DNA from: Eutrophobius brisbanensis
Lineage (GTDB): Bacteria > Pseudomonadota > Gammaproteobacteria > Eutrophobiales > Eutrophobiaceae
DNA: 64,000 bases
Assembly: GCA_038131795.1 (NCBI GenBank)
Contig: JAYPQE010000003.1
Location: forward strand, 1,860,001-1,924,000
Direction of reading: 5' to 3'
Of the stretch, positions 53,492-63,413 are shown piece by piece. The notes under the pieces were generated by a model that was given only the letters and a program-made list of their open reading frames with translations, was not told the origin of the DNA and made no database searches. The position numbers were made by a program, and so were the translations under genes. Positions within the stretch are counted from its first letter, which is position 1. Each line of letters opens with the position of its first letter.

Positions 53492-54874
53492 ATGTCGAAA
53501 AAACTGTACATCAAGACATTTGGTTGTCAGATGAACGAATATGATTCAGATAAAATGCACGATGTGCTGACTGAATCCCATCAGGTTACGCTTACAGACA
53601 GTCCCGAAACGGCTGACATCATCCTGGTCAATACCTGTTCCATCAGGGAAAAGGCCCAGGAGAAGCTGTTTTCCGAGCTTGGCCGATGGCGACCCTATAA
53701 AGATCAGCGCCCCGGTGTCATTATCGGTGTGGGGGGATGTGTTGCCAGTCAGGAAGGTGAAGCCATACGTGACCGGGCACCGTATGTCGATATTGTGTTT
53801 GGCCCACAAACCCTGCATAGACTCCCACAAATGATCCGTGATGTAGAATCCAGGCAACTGCCGGTGGTCGATATATCATTCCCGGAAATTGAAAAATTTG
53901 ACAATCTCCCGGCGCCCAGGGCTGACGGTCCCACGGCCTTTGTCTCCATCATGGAAGGCTGCAGTAAATATTGTACTTTTTGTGTCGTCCCTTATACCCG
54001 GGGAGAGGAAATTAGCAGACCATTTGATGACGTCCTCACCGAAATCGTAGAACTGGCAAACCAGGGCGTAAAAGAAGTTAACCTTCTGGGCCAGAACGTC
54101 AACGCCTACCGAAGCCTGACCCACAATGAAGAGAAAGCAGACCTCGCATTACTCATAGAGTACATCGCTGCCATTGAGGGTATTGGCAGAATCAGATATA
54201 CCACCTCACACCCGGTAGAATTTACCGACCGACTGATTAATACCTATGCCAATGTCCCCAAACTTGTCAATCATTTACATCTTCCGGTGCAAAGTGGATC
54301 AGACCGCATTCTGTCTTTAATGAAACGTGGACATACCGCACTGGAATATAAATCCAAAATTAAAAAGCTCAGAAAAATAAGACCAGACATCAGTATTTCA
54401 TCAGACTTTATTATTGGCTTTCCGGGCGAAACCGATGAAGATTTCAAAGCAACAATGACATTAATCCATGAGATTGGTTTTGATCAATCTTTCAGTTTCA
54501 TCTACAGCAAACGGCCTGGAACACCAGCTGCCAGCATGGAAGATGACGTTATGCAGGAAACCAAAAAGCAACGACTGTCTATCCTGCAGGATAGAATAAA
54601 TCAACACGCGCAATCGATTAGTCAAAATATGGTGGGCACAATAGAAACGGTGCTAGTTGAAGGCGTATCTAAACGCAACAAAAATGAATTATACGGACGA
54701 ACAGAAAATAACCGTATAGTGAATTTTCCTGCTGAAAAAGACCTTATTGGTGATTTTATCAGGGTCGAGATTACCGAGGCATTGACCAACTCTCTACGTG
54801 GAGTATTATTGGAACATAGCCCAGCTCAATCATTAACCAGTCAACCCGGATTCACTCCAGAACAACATTCCTGA
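53492..54874 (+). CDS. miaB: tRNA-2-methylthio-N6-dimethylallyladenosine synthase
   Basis: The 460-residue radical-SAM protein has the MiaB N-terminal cluster Cys (KTFGCQMNEYDS, VNTCSIREKA, GVGGCVAS), the radical-SAM triplet CSKYCTFC and a C-terminal TRAM domain (VEGVSKRNKNELYGRTENNR). It methylthiolates A37 of UNN-reading tRNAs. I use the ATG at MSKKLYI rather than an earlier TTG, by homology, though the ribosome binding site is weak. It leads the conserved miaB, phoH, ybeY, corC, lnt block. Confidence 0.96.
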   Translation: MSKKLYIKTFGCQMNEYDSDKMHDVLTESHQVTLTDSPETADIILVNTCSIREKAQEKLFSELGRWRPYKDQRPGVIIGVGGCVASQEGEAIRDRAPYVDIVFGPQTLHRLPQMIRDVESRQLPVVDISFPEIEKFDNLPAPRADGPTAFVSIMEGCSKYCTFCVVPYTRGEEISRPFDDVLTEIVELANQGVKEVNLLGQNVNAYRSLTHNEEKADLALLIEYIAAIEGIGRIRYTTSHPVEFTDRLINTYANVPKLVNHLHLPVQSGSDRILSLMKRGHTALEYKSKIKKLRKIRPDISISSDFIIGFPGETDEDFKATMTLIHEIGFDQSFSFIYSKRPGTPAASMEDDVMQETKKQRLSILQDRINQHAQSISQNMVGTIETVLVEGVSKRNKNELYGRTENNRIVNFPAEKDLIGDFIRVEITEALTNSLRGVLLEHSPAQSLTSQPGFTPEQHS

Positions 54875-54878
54875 TACT

Positions 54879-55838
54879 TTGCAACCCAACACTACAGAAT
54901 TTGTACTATCACCATCGGATAATGAACGTCTGGCAAACCTGTGCGGACCGATGGACGGACATTTGCGCCAGATTGAACGAAAACTGGGCGTGGAGATTAA
55001 TAACAGGGGAAACCGTTTTCGGGTCATCGGTGCACATCAGTCAGTGGCCCTTGCTAACAAGGCCATAGAAGATCTTTATAAATTCACATCAACCGAGCAA
55101 TTATCCAGGGAGAAGATTCACCTCTTTCTACAGGAGGTCTATAGCGATGATGGCCAGGACACGGAACAATTCAATGAAATTACGATTAAGACCAAACTAG
55201 GCGTAATAAAAGGCAGAAGTATCAACCAGAAACTATACCTGTCTAACATTGATACTCATGACATCAGTTTTGGCATAGGTCCGGCGGGGACCGGAAAAAC
55301 CTTCCTGGCAGTTGCCAGTGCGGTCTCCGCACTGGAAAGTGAAAAAGTGAGAAGAATTGTCCTGGTACGTCCTGCAGTAGAGGCAGGCGAAAAATTAGGT
55401 TACCTGCCTGGTGACATCGTCCAGAAGGTCGATCCTTATCTTCGGCCACTCTATGATGCGCTGTTCGAAATGCTAGGTTTTGAAAAGGTCAACAAACTGA
55501 TAGAAAGAAATATTATTGAGGTGGCACCACTGGCCTTTATGCGCGGTAGAACATTGAATGAATCATTTGTCATTCTCGATGAAGCACAAAATACCACTGT
55601 TGAACAGATGAAAATGTTTCTAACCAGAACAGGCTTTTCATCTACTTCGGTTATCACCGGGGATATTACCCAGATTGATCTACCACACGGAAAGATTTCA
55701 GGTTTAAGACATGTAATTGATATATTAAATAATGAAAAAGGCATCAGTTTTACCTTTTTTAAATCGCGGGACGTGGCCAGGCATCCACTGGTTGCAAAAA
55801 TTCTGGATGCTTACGAACGGCATGAAAAAAACAATTAA
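54879..55838 (+). CDS. ybeZ: PhoH family protein (YbeZ)
   Basis: The 319-residue protein has a KH-like N-terminal region and a PhoH ATPase domain with Walker A GPAGTGKTF (about 130), VRPAVEAGEKLGYLPGD and Walker B FVILDEAQNTT. YbeZ acts with YbeY in rRNA/RNA metabolism. The start is a TTG 4 nt after the miaB stop. Next gene is ybeY in the same direction, the usual order. Confidence 0.94.
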   Translation: MQPNTTEFVLSPSDNERLANLCGPMDGHLRQIERKLGVEINNRGNRFRVIGAHQSVALANKAIEDLYKFTSTEQLSREKIHLFLQEVYSDDGQDTEQFNEITIKTKLGVIKGRSINQKLYLSNIDTHDISFGIGPAGTGKTFLAVASAVSALESEKVRRIVLVRPAVEAGEKLGYLPGDIVQKVDPYLRPLYDALFEMLGFEKVNKLIERNIIEVAPLAFMRGRTLNESFVILDEAQNTTVEQMKMFLTRTGFSSTSVITGDITQIDLPHGKISGLRHVIDILNNEKGISFTFFKSRDVARHPLVAKILDAYERHEKNN

Positions 55839-55858
55839 CGCAGCAGAATCGCATTACC

Positions 55859-56305
55859 GTGAAAAATTCAATAGAGGTCCAATTCGCAACGAGCAGGAAC
55901 GATGCGCCAGATAAAAAAAAGATAATCTCCTGGGCCCAAATGGCGTTAACAGAAAATAACAAAAATTCAGAGTTGACCATACGGATAGTGGATGAAGAGG
56001 AAATGAAGGAATTAAACATGCGCTGGCGAGGTATTGATAACAGTACAAACGTCCTGTCATTCCCTGCGGGCGACAATATTATTGCCCCTGAATTACTTGG
56101 AGACATCGCGATTTGTGCACCGGTAATAGAAAAGGAAGCTATCGAGCAGAATAAATCACAGGATGCCCATTGGGCACACATGGTAATACATGGTGTTTTA
56201 CATTTACTCGGTTATGATCATACAAATAATGACGACGCAGAAATAATGGAATCGCTTGAAATTAAAATACTTAATACCCTGAATTTTCTAAACCCATATG
56301 AATGA
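55859..56305 (+). CDS. ybeY: endoribonuclease YbeY
   Basis: The 148-residue protein has the UPF0054 metal site HMVIHGVLHLLGYDH (three His) and STNVLSFPAGD. YbeY processes 16S rRNA 3' ends and helps ribosome quality control. The start is GTG. Its stop overlaps the corC-like gene by 8 nt. Confidence 0.95.
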   Translation: MKNSIEVQFATSRNDAPDKKKIISWAQMALTENNKNSELTIRIVDEEEMKELNMRWRGIDNSTNVLSFPAGDNIIAPELLGDIAICAPVIEKEAIEQNKSQDAHWAHMVIHGVLHLLGYDHTNNDDAEIMESLEIKILNTLNFLNPYE

Positions 56306-57146
56306 TAAAACCAAGAAACAGGCAAGCTGGTTAAATGAAGTGGGCCGATTCATACGTCGGGAACCAAAAAACCAGCAAGCGATTATCGAAATGCTCAGAA
56401 GTGCGGAGAAACGTAATCTCCTGGATCCTGATGTACTGTTGATGATAGAAGGTGCCTTGCATGTCGCCCACCTTCAGGTCAGAGACGCCATGATCGCCAA
56501 GTCTAATATTGTCACAATCAATGCTAACGATTCCATAGATGATATATTAAAAACGGTTGTTGAGTCTGCCCATTCCCGCTTTCCAGTTACGAGTGATGAT
56601 TCCAATGACGTGATCGGAATTTTACTGGCAAAAGAATTACTGGTGTACCTCGCAAACCAGGAGGAGCAGGATTTTGATATAAAAGACATGATGCGGCCTA
56701 CGGTTTTTATTCCTGAAAGTAAACGCTTAAATATTTTATTAAGGGAGTTCAGGATAAACAGAAACCACATGGCTATTGTGGTTGATGAGTATGGTGTGAC
56801 TGGGCTCATTACCATTGAAGACGTTATCGAAGAGATCGTAGGTGAAATTGAAGATGAGCACGATATTGATGAAGAAGAGTTTATTTTTCACCATGGACGG
56901 GACAGATACACTGTCAAGGCAGTCACACCCATTGATGAGTTTAACAGCAAGTTCCAGACAAAACTCAGCGATGAAGAATATGACACCGTTGGTGGCCTGG
57001 TGATCAATGCATTTGGTCACTTACCAAAACGAGGCGAATCAATTGATTTTTCCGGGTTTAATGTCAAAGTCCTCCGCGCAGACAGCAGAAGAATTCATTT
57101 GTTAAGATTTGAAAAAATGGTATCAAAGCAAACTTCCGAAGCTTGA
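56298..57146 (+). CDS. ybeX: CorC/YbeX family CBS-domain protein
   Basis: The 282-residue protein has two CBS units (MIAKSNIVTINANDSIDDIL and MMRPTVFIPESKRLNILLRE with the MAIVVDEYGVTGLITIEDV motif) and a C-terminal CorC/HlyC domain (DEEYDTVGGLVINAFGHLPK). It has no membrane part. It is linked to magnesium/cobalt handling and, in E. coli, to the YbeY pathway and ribosome function. Position in the conserved block supports the name. Confidence 0.93.
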   Translation: MNDKTKKQASWLNEVGRFIRREPKNQQAIIEMLRSAEKRNLLDPDVLLMIEGALHVAHLQVRDAMIAKSNIVTINANDSIDDILKTVVESAHSRFPVTSDDSNDVIGILLAKELLVYLANQEEQDFDIKDMMRPTVFIPESKRLNILLREFRINRNHMAIVVDEYGVTGLITIEDVIEEIVGEIEDEHDIDEEEFIFHHGRDRYTVKAVTPIDEFNSKFQTKLSDEEYDTVGGLVINAFGHLPKRGESIDFSGFNVKVLRADSRRIHLLRFEKMVSKQTSEA

Positions 57147-57167
57147 TACACCATCCGGCACTGACCT

Positions 57168-58685
57168 GTGATTTTGGCAATTAAGCGTTATTTTTCCGGT
57201 AGCATTAAAAATTATTTAATTGCCCTGGGCAGTGGCCTGGCAACACCACTGGGGTTTGCCCCATATGATTTTTACCCCATTCCGTTTATCACCACACTGC
57301 TACTGATCTTACTGAGTATTAACTCTAGAAAACAAAAGGCCTTTTTGTTTGGTTATCTGTTTGGCCTGGGTTACTTCGGTTATGGAGTAAACTGGCTACA
57401 TATCAGTATAAACTTGTTTGGAGGAATAAACCTGCCGGGCGCGTGGATGATCACCCTGTTACTGGTCTTATACCTTTCTATCTTCCCAGCATTGTTCTCA
57501 CTGATTGTTTCAGTCCTAATTTATAAAAAGAAAGTTTCATTCTTAGATTGTCTTTATGTCCCTGCAGTCTGGATCCTTTTGGAATGGTCCAGGGGATGGC
57601 TTCTCACCGGCTTCCCCTGGTTAAATCTCGGATATAGTCAAACGGATTCCATCCTGTCGGGACTGGCCCCAGTAATGGGGGTTTACGGAATTGGTTTCAT
57701 TATGGTAATGACCAGCATATCGATTCTACTCTTATGCCAGGGAAAACGAAGTATAAAGGTCCTGGCCGGAGCCCTGATCATTTCAGTTGGCTTCATTTCC
57801 TGGGCATCCAAAAATCGGGACTGGACAGAAGACGGTGGCAGGACATTATCCGTGGCCCTGATCCAGGGCGCTATCCCTCAGGAAATAAAATGGTCGCCTG
57901 ATATGCGCCAGCCGACCAAGGATTTATACCGTGACTTTGCTATGCAACACCTCGACGCCGATCTCATTGTCTGGCCAGAAGCAGCTATTCCCGCCTATTA
58001 TCACCAGGAACTGCCATACCTGGACGAACTACACCGACAGGTGCGTGAAAATCTAACGCAGCTGATAACCGGCATGCCCGTTTATGACAGAGATTCAGAT
58101 CGTTTCTTCAATGGCGTGGTTTATCTTAATGAGACAACCAGCTTTTATTTCAAGCAACACCTGGTCCCCTTTGGTGAATACCTGCCGCTGAAACTCTTAC
58201 TTCAACCCCTGGTAAACAGGTTTAATATACCCATCGCTGATTTTTCACCGGGGGATCAAACCCTCCCCGTGCTTCAGGCAGATGACTTCAAGATTGGAAT
58301 TTCTATCTGTTACGAAGATGCGTTTGGAAATGAAGTCATCAGGGCCATGCCAGGGGCCGATATCCTGGTCAATATCAGTAATGATGCCTGGTTTGGTGAC
58401 TCAATCGCACCCCATCAACATTTACAGATCGCCCGTATGCGTGCCCAGGAAACAGGCCGGTACCTCCTCAGGGCCACCAATACCGGTATTACCGCAATCA
58501 TCGATTCAAAAGGTTCAATTAAATCACGTATTTCCCAGTTTGCTCCCGGTTCGCTTGCTGATGATGTGGTGCTTTACCGCGGTCATACCCCATATTCTCT
58601 CGTGGGGAACTACCCTGTTATATCATTCTGCTTAGTTATCGTCTTTCTGGCCGGTTATCTGAACCGAAAACGCAAGTCGGTTTAA
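57168..58685 (+). CDS. lnt: apolipoprotein N-acyltransferase
   Basis: The 505-residue protein has an N-terminal block of membrane helices (about 1-215) and a nitrilase-like C-terminal domain with Glu in VWPEAAIPAYY, Lys in FKQHLVPFGEYLPL and Cys in ISICYEDAFGNE, the Lnt triad. It adds the third acyl chain to lipoproteins in the inner membrane. The GTG start follows the corC-like gene by 21 nt. Its 3' end overlaps the convergent antiporter gene by 4 nt. Confidence 0.95.
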   Translation: MILAIKRYFSGSIKNYLIALGSGLATPLGFAPYDFYPIPFITTLLLILLSINSRKQKAFLFGYLFGLGYFGYGVNWLHISINLFGGINLPGAWMITLLLVLYLSIFPALFSLIVSVLIYKKKVSFLDCLYVPAVWILLEWSRGWLLTGFPWLNLGYSQTDSILSGLAPVMGVYGIGFIMVMTSISILLLCQGKRSIKVLAGALIISVGFISWASKNRDWTEDGGRTLSVALIQGAIPQEIKWSPDMRQPTKDLYRDFAMQHLDADLIVWPEAAIPAYYHQELPYLDELHRQVRENLTQLITGMPVYDRDSDRFFNGVVYLNETTSFYFKQHLVPFGEYLPLKLLLQPLVNRFNIPIADFSPGDQTLPVLQADDFKIGISICYEDAFGNEVIRAMPGADILVNISNDAWFGDSIAPHQHLQIARMRAQETGRYLLRATNTGITAIIDSKGSIKSRISQFAPGSLADDVVLYRGHTPYSLVGNYPVISFCLVIVFLAGYLNRKRKSV

Positions 58686-61129
58686 CCCGCATCGGTCGAA
58701 TGAAGCCTGTCTGATTCTGCCTGCTGCAACCGTTGCTTTAATTGTGGCTCCAGTTCTGCCACCGCCAGGACGTCACTACGTGTCAACCTGTAGACTGTCG
58801 TTGGCGTACTGGCCTTTACGGATGCCGTGCGCACCTGGTCTCCGAGTAATGCCATTTCACCAAAAAATTCACCGTCTTCGAATTCTGCCAGTATGCTGTC
58901 AGGGTTGTCTTCCCGGTAGACAATAACGTGACCATGCCTGATGACATAGAGTGCATCACCATGCTCGCCCTCGCCGATAATAATATCGCCAGTGAGGAAA
59001 GTCACAGGACGGGCATGTTCTACGAGTCTGTTAAGAACGGTCTCGGGCAATCCCATTAACAATGGGATCTTGCCAATTAGCTCTTCAGGTTTCACCCTGG
59101 ACGGTGGCAATGAGACAGCTGACTGCCCTGCAAGGGCAGATTCAATTACCTGTTTTAAATTAGAAAATATTTTAGTGCCGATTTCACTATGGTGAAGTGC
59201 GTCTTCTGCCCAGTTGCCCGCAACATTCAACGCCACCCTGGTTAAGAGGCTGTTTACAATTCTCGAAAAAAATTCAGGGAAGTCCCTTGCGATATCTTCA
59301 ATACGTTGTTTACGGCGTGTTAATCTTTTTTCATAAACTTCGATAACGATATTTTTCTGATCATTATCAACGCCCGCTTCATGTTTTATTTTTTCTATTA
59401 CATTTTCGCAAATCAAATATCCGGCAATATCCCTCTGTAAACTCTGGGAGAAACGGAAATACTGGCACCTTGTCAGCAGAAATGTTGCCCAGTCAAGTTC
59501 GCGTAATTGTTTTAAAAGAGTATTTTCTATTCTCAGGAATATACTGTGTTGCGTCGGCGGGTGTTGCTCCTCTTCACCAGCATTTTCGTTCATCCAGTTT
59601 TCCCGGTCATGCTGGATATTATTTTTGATATCCATATACGTGTAGTAGGGTATCAGGCCGATATCAAAGTACTGCTTGAGAGACTCATTTTCCATCCTCA
59701 ATGCTGGTATATACAAATGACGGATCCTTTGATCTACATTAACTTTCACCGTTCTGGAGCTTAATATGTTACTTATATTTCCCGAAATCCTGTTCAGGGT
59801 CTGGCTGGATATAAGTGAACTTTTATGAAATCTCGCAAGCATGTCATTGGCCCTTGATCTGGCATTTGTCAGTGCCTGCTGTAACTCCAGCCGTTCATCT
59901 TCAGTTAAACGATCAATTCCAAGGACCTTAATTAACGGCCTGATCGTTGACGCATTTACAAGTAGCGAAAACATTACGACGCCCAAGGTAAGTTCAACCA
60001 GGAATGATTTCCCTGCTAACTCATCAGGGATAGACATCACAATCGCAATGGCCAACCCGCCTTTCAGGCCGCCCCACCACATAATGTGACGCTCGCCCAT
60101 ACTAACTCGGGGGAGGCTGAAAAGTCTCATAGTTACCGGAACCATGCTATAAACCGTTAGTGCCCTGGCAATCAGTACCAGGATAATGGCGACCAGTATG
60201 ACATCGATTCTTCCCAGTAATCTTGGCAGGTCAATGGAGATTCCCACCAGCAAAAAAAGTAGTGAGTTACACACCAGGGCGATGATTTCCCAGGTTTCCT
60301 TGACCACGTAAGTTGCGTCCTGATGAATACGACTAACACCAAGCACCCCAAGGGTTATTGCACCAGCGACAACTGACATAACCCCGGATACGTGCAAGCC
60401 ATGTTCTGCAATCGTGAAACAGGCATAAGCCAGGACGATCGACAGAATCAAGTAGGAACTGACGCCCAGTTTCAGGCGATACAAAAGCTCACTGAGAATA
60501 ATACCGATCAATACTCCAAGTATTGCCCCGCCGAGAAATACCTTGAAAAATTCACCCAGCGCACCTCCAAAATCTGACCAGCTGACAACCCGGGTCAGCG
60601 TAATGCCGAGGATAATATTGAAGACGACAATGGCAGTTGCATCATTGAGGAGAGATTCTCCTTCAACGAGAATTGACAACCTCTGAGGAACACCCAGTTC
60701 CTTGAACAGGGCAATGACAGCAACCGGATCTGTGGCAGAAATCAATGCACCAAAAAGCAATGCCAGAAGAAAATCCATTTTCAGCAATAACCAGAGGCCG
60801 ACACCCAGTATCATGGTGGAGATTAACAAAGCAGGTACCGCGAGGGTAAGGACCGGAGCCAGGTCTTTTACCAATTGCCTGGCATCAAGATTAAAGGCAG
60901 ATTCAAAAATCAGTGCCGGCAGAAAGATAAAAAGTACAATTTCCGGAGTAAGTTAAAATTCCAGTAACATTTCAAACTGATGGAATTCCCGGGCAATACT
61001 ACCCAGTATGACACCAAGCACAACCAGAAAAACCATGTACGGTATGGGGATATTACGGGCAATACCTGCGGCCAGCATGGACAATGTCATCAGGCCCATA
61101 ATAATCAGAATTAGTTCTGATAGTGGCAT
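58682..61129 (-). pseudogene. CPA1-type Na+/H+ antiporter with cNMP-binding tail, interrupted by an in-frame TAA
   Basis: The full frame from ATG 61129 starts MPLSELILIIMGLMTLSMLA, and reads codon 59 as TAA (60953-60955) within LLEF-stop-LTPEIVLFIFLPALIFE. The rest is intact antiporter: ISATDPVAVIALF, VEGESLLNDATAIV and further helices, a long coil-rich cytoplasmic region, and a cNMP-binding domain at the C-terminus (GDIIIGEGEHGDALYVIRHG, GEFFGEMALLGDQVRTASV). Without read-through only a TTG-start fragment (730 residues from 60874) lacking the first helices could be made. TAA to CAA, AAA or GAA would restore about 815 residues. It is nonsense, error or decay. Confidence 0.85.
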
Positions 61130-61164
61130 TATCCTTTTCTCCAGGACGTACAGGTCATTTTCTT

Positions 61165-62121
61165 TCAGGTACTACCTTGGTTACCCTTATTTGTATTCCT
61201 GACCATGATATCCATAAGCATGATGATAATAAATCCAGCCAGTATTAATATTGCCGATATGATGAAAGATGCACCAAACTCATTCGGAAAAACAGGCGAA
61301 GAAGAGACAAGTTTGAGTTTATTATCTATCTCTACATATTCCCTTAGCTGAAATGGCCAGAGCAGCCACAGGGAGGCAATAAGAATCCCGCTAATTACCA
61401 GGGTCGTCTGTCGGTAGTAATGAAACATTACCCACGAAAGTAATCGGCTGAAGATTACCATACCGGTTAGCATGCCGGCGGCAAAAGGAACAATTACTGA
61501 TAACCTGAAATATCCGATCGCACTGAAAATATAAGCGTATTTGTTTAGTAGTAGCAGGATAAATGAACCTGAAATACCAGGTAACAGCATAGCGGAAATC
61601 GCAATACAACCTGTGAGAAATATATATAGCGCTGTATCGGGCATAGTAATGGTGCCAAGGTTGAAAATCACCAGTGCCGGGACCAGGCCGGCAAATATGA
61701 CCGGAAAATCACGAATACCAAGGTTCTGTGTGTTTCTCAGTAACAACACACTTGATCCGCCAATCAAGCCAAAAAACAGCCCATATACCTGGTCCGGGTA
61801 CCGATACAACAATTCAGGTAACGGTACAATCCGGGTAAAAAACAGCAGGGCAAATATAATGCCCGAAAACAGGGGTATCAAAAACCTGAAATGCGGTCTG
61901 CTGACGACCGCTTTTAGATTGAACGTAATTAAAGACCATAGCCAGTCCCGGTCAAAGGATTTAATGGCCCCTATCAATTGCTGATAGATGCCCAGTATAA
62001 AGGCCATGGTCCCGCCGCTGACCCCGGGGATAACATCCGCAGTACCCATGCAGAAGCCTTTGAGTACCAGGTTTAATGTTGAATGGTTTTCAGAAGCCTG
62101 TAAATCAGATTTAATATCCAT
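61165..62121 (-). CDS. DUF368 membrane protein, probable undecaprenyl phosphate translocase
   Basis: The 318-residue protein has about nine helices and the DUF368 signature GFCMGTADVIPGVSGGTMAFILG, plus the second motif ISAMLLPGISGSFILLLLNK. DUF368 (PopT) members recycle undecaprenyl phosphate across the inner membrane. It lies upstream of the antiporter on the same strand (36 nt between). Many DUF368 genes are near membrane-lipid genes; here no such partner is seen. Confidence 0.9.
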   Translation of the reverse strand: MDIKSDLQASENHSTLNLVLKGFCMGTADVIPGVSGGTMAFILGIYQQLIGAIKSFDRDWLWSLITFNLKAVVSRPHFRFLIPLFSGIIFALLFFTRIVPLPELLYRYPDQVYGLFFGLIGGSSVLLLRNTQNLGIRDFPVIFAGLVPALVIFNLGTITMPDTALYIFLTGCIAISAMLLPGISGSFILLLLNKYAYIFSAIGYFRLSVIVPFAAGMLTGMVIFSRLLSWVMFHYYRQTTLVISGILIASLWLLWPFQLREYVEIDNKLKLVSSSPVFPNEFGASFIISAILILAGFIIIMLMDIMVRNTNKGNQGST

Positions 62122-62138
62122 AAATATTAATACTAGTA

Positions 62139-62167
62139 AAGGGTGAGGGATTAGGAGTGAGAAGACA
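62139..62167 (+). repeat. degenerate heptamer units, plus orientation
   Basis: The stretch AGGGTGAGGGATTAGGAGTG, with some trailing units, is a degenerate copy of the GGAGTTA heptamer family seen as a perfect array at 24685. It lies just upstream of the DUF368 gene's start (18 bp before ATG, on the opposite strand) and faces the copy at 62245, so the two together can form an imperfect hairpin. Confidence 0.6.
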
Positions 62168-62244
62168 GGTGATTGGTATGAAGTGATCCCAGTTGATATA
62201 TAGTATGACCATGCATAATGTCTAGATTTCTGGTTACAAATGCT

Positions 62245-62275
62245 AAATCCTTACTCCTGACTCCTCACCCCTCAC
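62245..62275 (-). repeat. degenerate heptamer units starting at the hemE stop codon
   Basis: On the minus strand this reads TGAGGGGTGAGGAGTCAGGA and continues with further AGGAGTN units, beginning at the TGA of hemE. It is the same family and same position relative to a gene's stop as the arrays after the DapA-like and decarboxylase-like genes, where it may have been copied or is maintained by the same process. Confidence 0.75.
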
Positions 62276-63336
62276 TTGTGGTATTCAGCACTCAACTCAT
62301 GCACTGCATCCACCAGTGCGGCGACATTGTCCGGATCAATTTCCGGATGGATACCATGCCCAAGGTTAAATACATGCCCATCCCCGTGTCCGAAGGATTT
62401 AAGGATATTACCGACTTCTGTCCGAATCCTGTCCGGGTTGGAATATAAAACTGCAGTGTCGAGATTTCCCTGTAAGGCCACCCGAACTCCTACCTTGCGT
62501 CTTGCATAACCAATATCCACACCCCAGTCCAGTCCGACCGCATCACATCCTGTGGCAGCGATCTGATCAAGCCACATACCTCCGCTTTTGGTAAACAGGA
62601 TTATGGGTATATCTTTTGCTCCCGGGACCTGCTTGATTGCATCGACAATCTGGCGCATATACTGCAATGAAAATTCTGGATAGCTGGCATTTGACAACGC
62701 CCCACCCCAGGAATCAAATACCATAACCACATTTACACCTGCGCTGATCTGCGCCTTGAGGTATTCAGTAATAGACCTGGCGAGCAAGTCTAACAAGCTA
62801 TGAAGGGTATTTGGATCCTGATATAGCATGCCCTTGGCATGACTGAATTCCTTGCTCGAAGCCCCTTCAATCATATAAGTGGCGATTGTCCAGGGACTAC
62901 CGGCAAATCCGATCAATGGGACTTCACCAGCAAGTTCCTGTTTTATCAACCTGACTGCATCCATAACATATCGAAGCTCAGATTCCGGATCCGGCACACC
63001 AAGACTGTCAACGTCTGCCTTAGACCTTATTACTTTTTCAAACCTAGGTCCCTGCTTCTCGACAACACTCAATCCCAACCCCATTGCATCTGGAATGGTC
63101 AGTATGTCAGAAAACAAAATGGCAGCATCTAATGGAAAACGCCTTAATGGCTGCAGGGTAACCTCGCATGCCAACTCAGGGGTCTGGCATAACTTGACGA
63201 AACTGCCTGCCTGTTCCCGGGTCTTTCGATATTCCGGCAAGTAACGTCCCGCCTGGCGCATGATCCACACCGGGGTCATGTCCACAGGCTTGCATTGCAG
63301 TGCACGGATTAGTCGATCGTTTTTTAATTTGGACAT
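62272..63336 (-). CDS. hemE: uroporphyrinogen decarboxylase
   Basis: The 354-residue enzyme has both UroD signatures: PVWIMRQAGRYLPEYR (about 22-37) and GFAGSPWTIATYMIEG. The final Asp/His catalytic surroundings FNLGHGIHPEIDPDN are also present. It converts uroporphyrinogen III to coproporphyrinogen III in heme synthesis. It is adjacent to gltD in many gammaproteobacteria, as here. Its stop codon sits inside the heptamer repeat. Confidence 0.97.
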   Translation of the reverse strand: MSKLKNDRLIRALQCKPVDMTPVWIMRQAGRYLPEYRKTREQAGSFVKLCQTPELACEVTLQPLRRFPLDAAILFSDILTIPDAMGLGLSVVEKQGPRFEKVIRSKADVDSLGVPDPESELRYVMDAVRLIKQELAGEVPLIGFAGSPWTIATYMIEGASSKEFSHAKGMLYQDPNTLHSLLDLLARSITEYLKAQISAGVNVVMVFDSWGGALSNASYPEFSLQYMRQIVDAIKQVPGAKDIPIILFTKSGGMWLDQIAATGCDAVGLDWGVDIGYARRKVGVRVALQGNLDTAVLYSNPDRIRTEVGNILKSFGHGDGHVFNLGHGIHPEIDPDNVAALVDAVHELSAEYHK

Positions 63337-63413
63337 TTGATGTTTAAGCTCGTGAATTTTAATAAATAATACAGTAATTCAGACCTGACACATAGAGGTG
63401 AACAAACTATGTA

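Noticed and set aside
61541..61984. 147-codon open frame opposite the DUF368 gene
   Set aside because: It lies fully inside the well-supported DUF368 gene on the other strand and its product is low-complexity Asn/Ser/Arg-rich.
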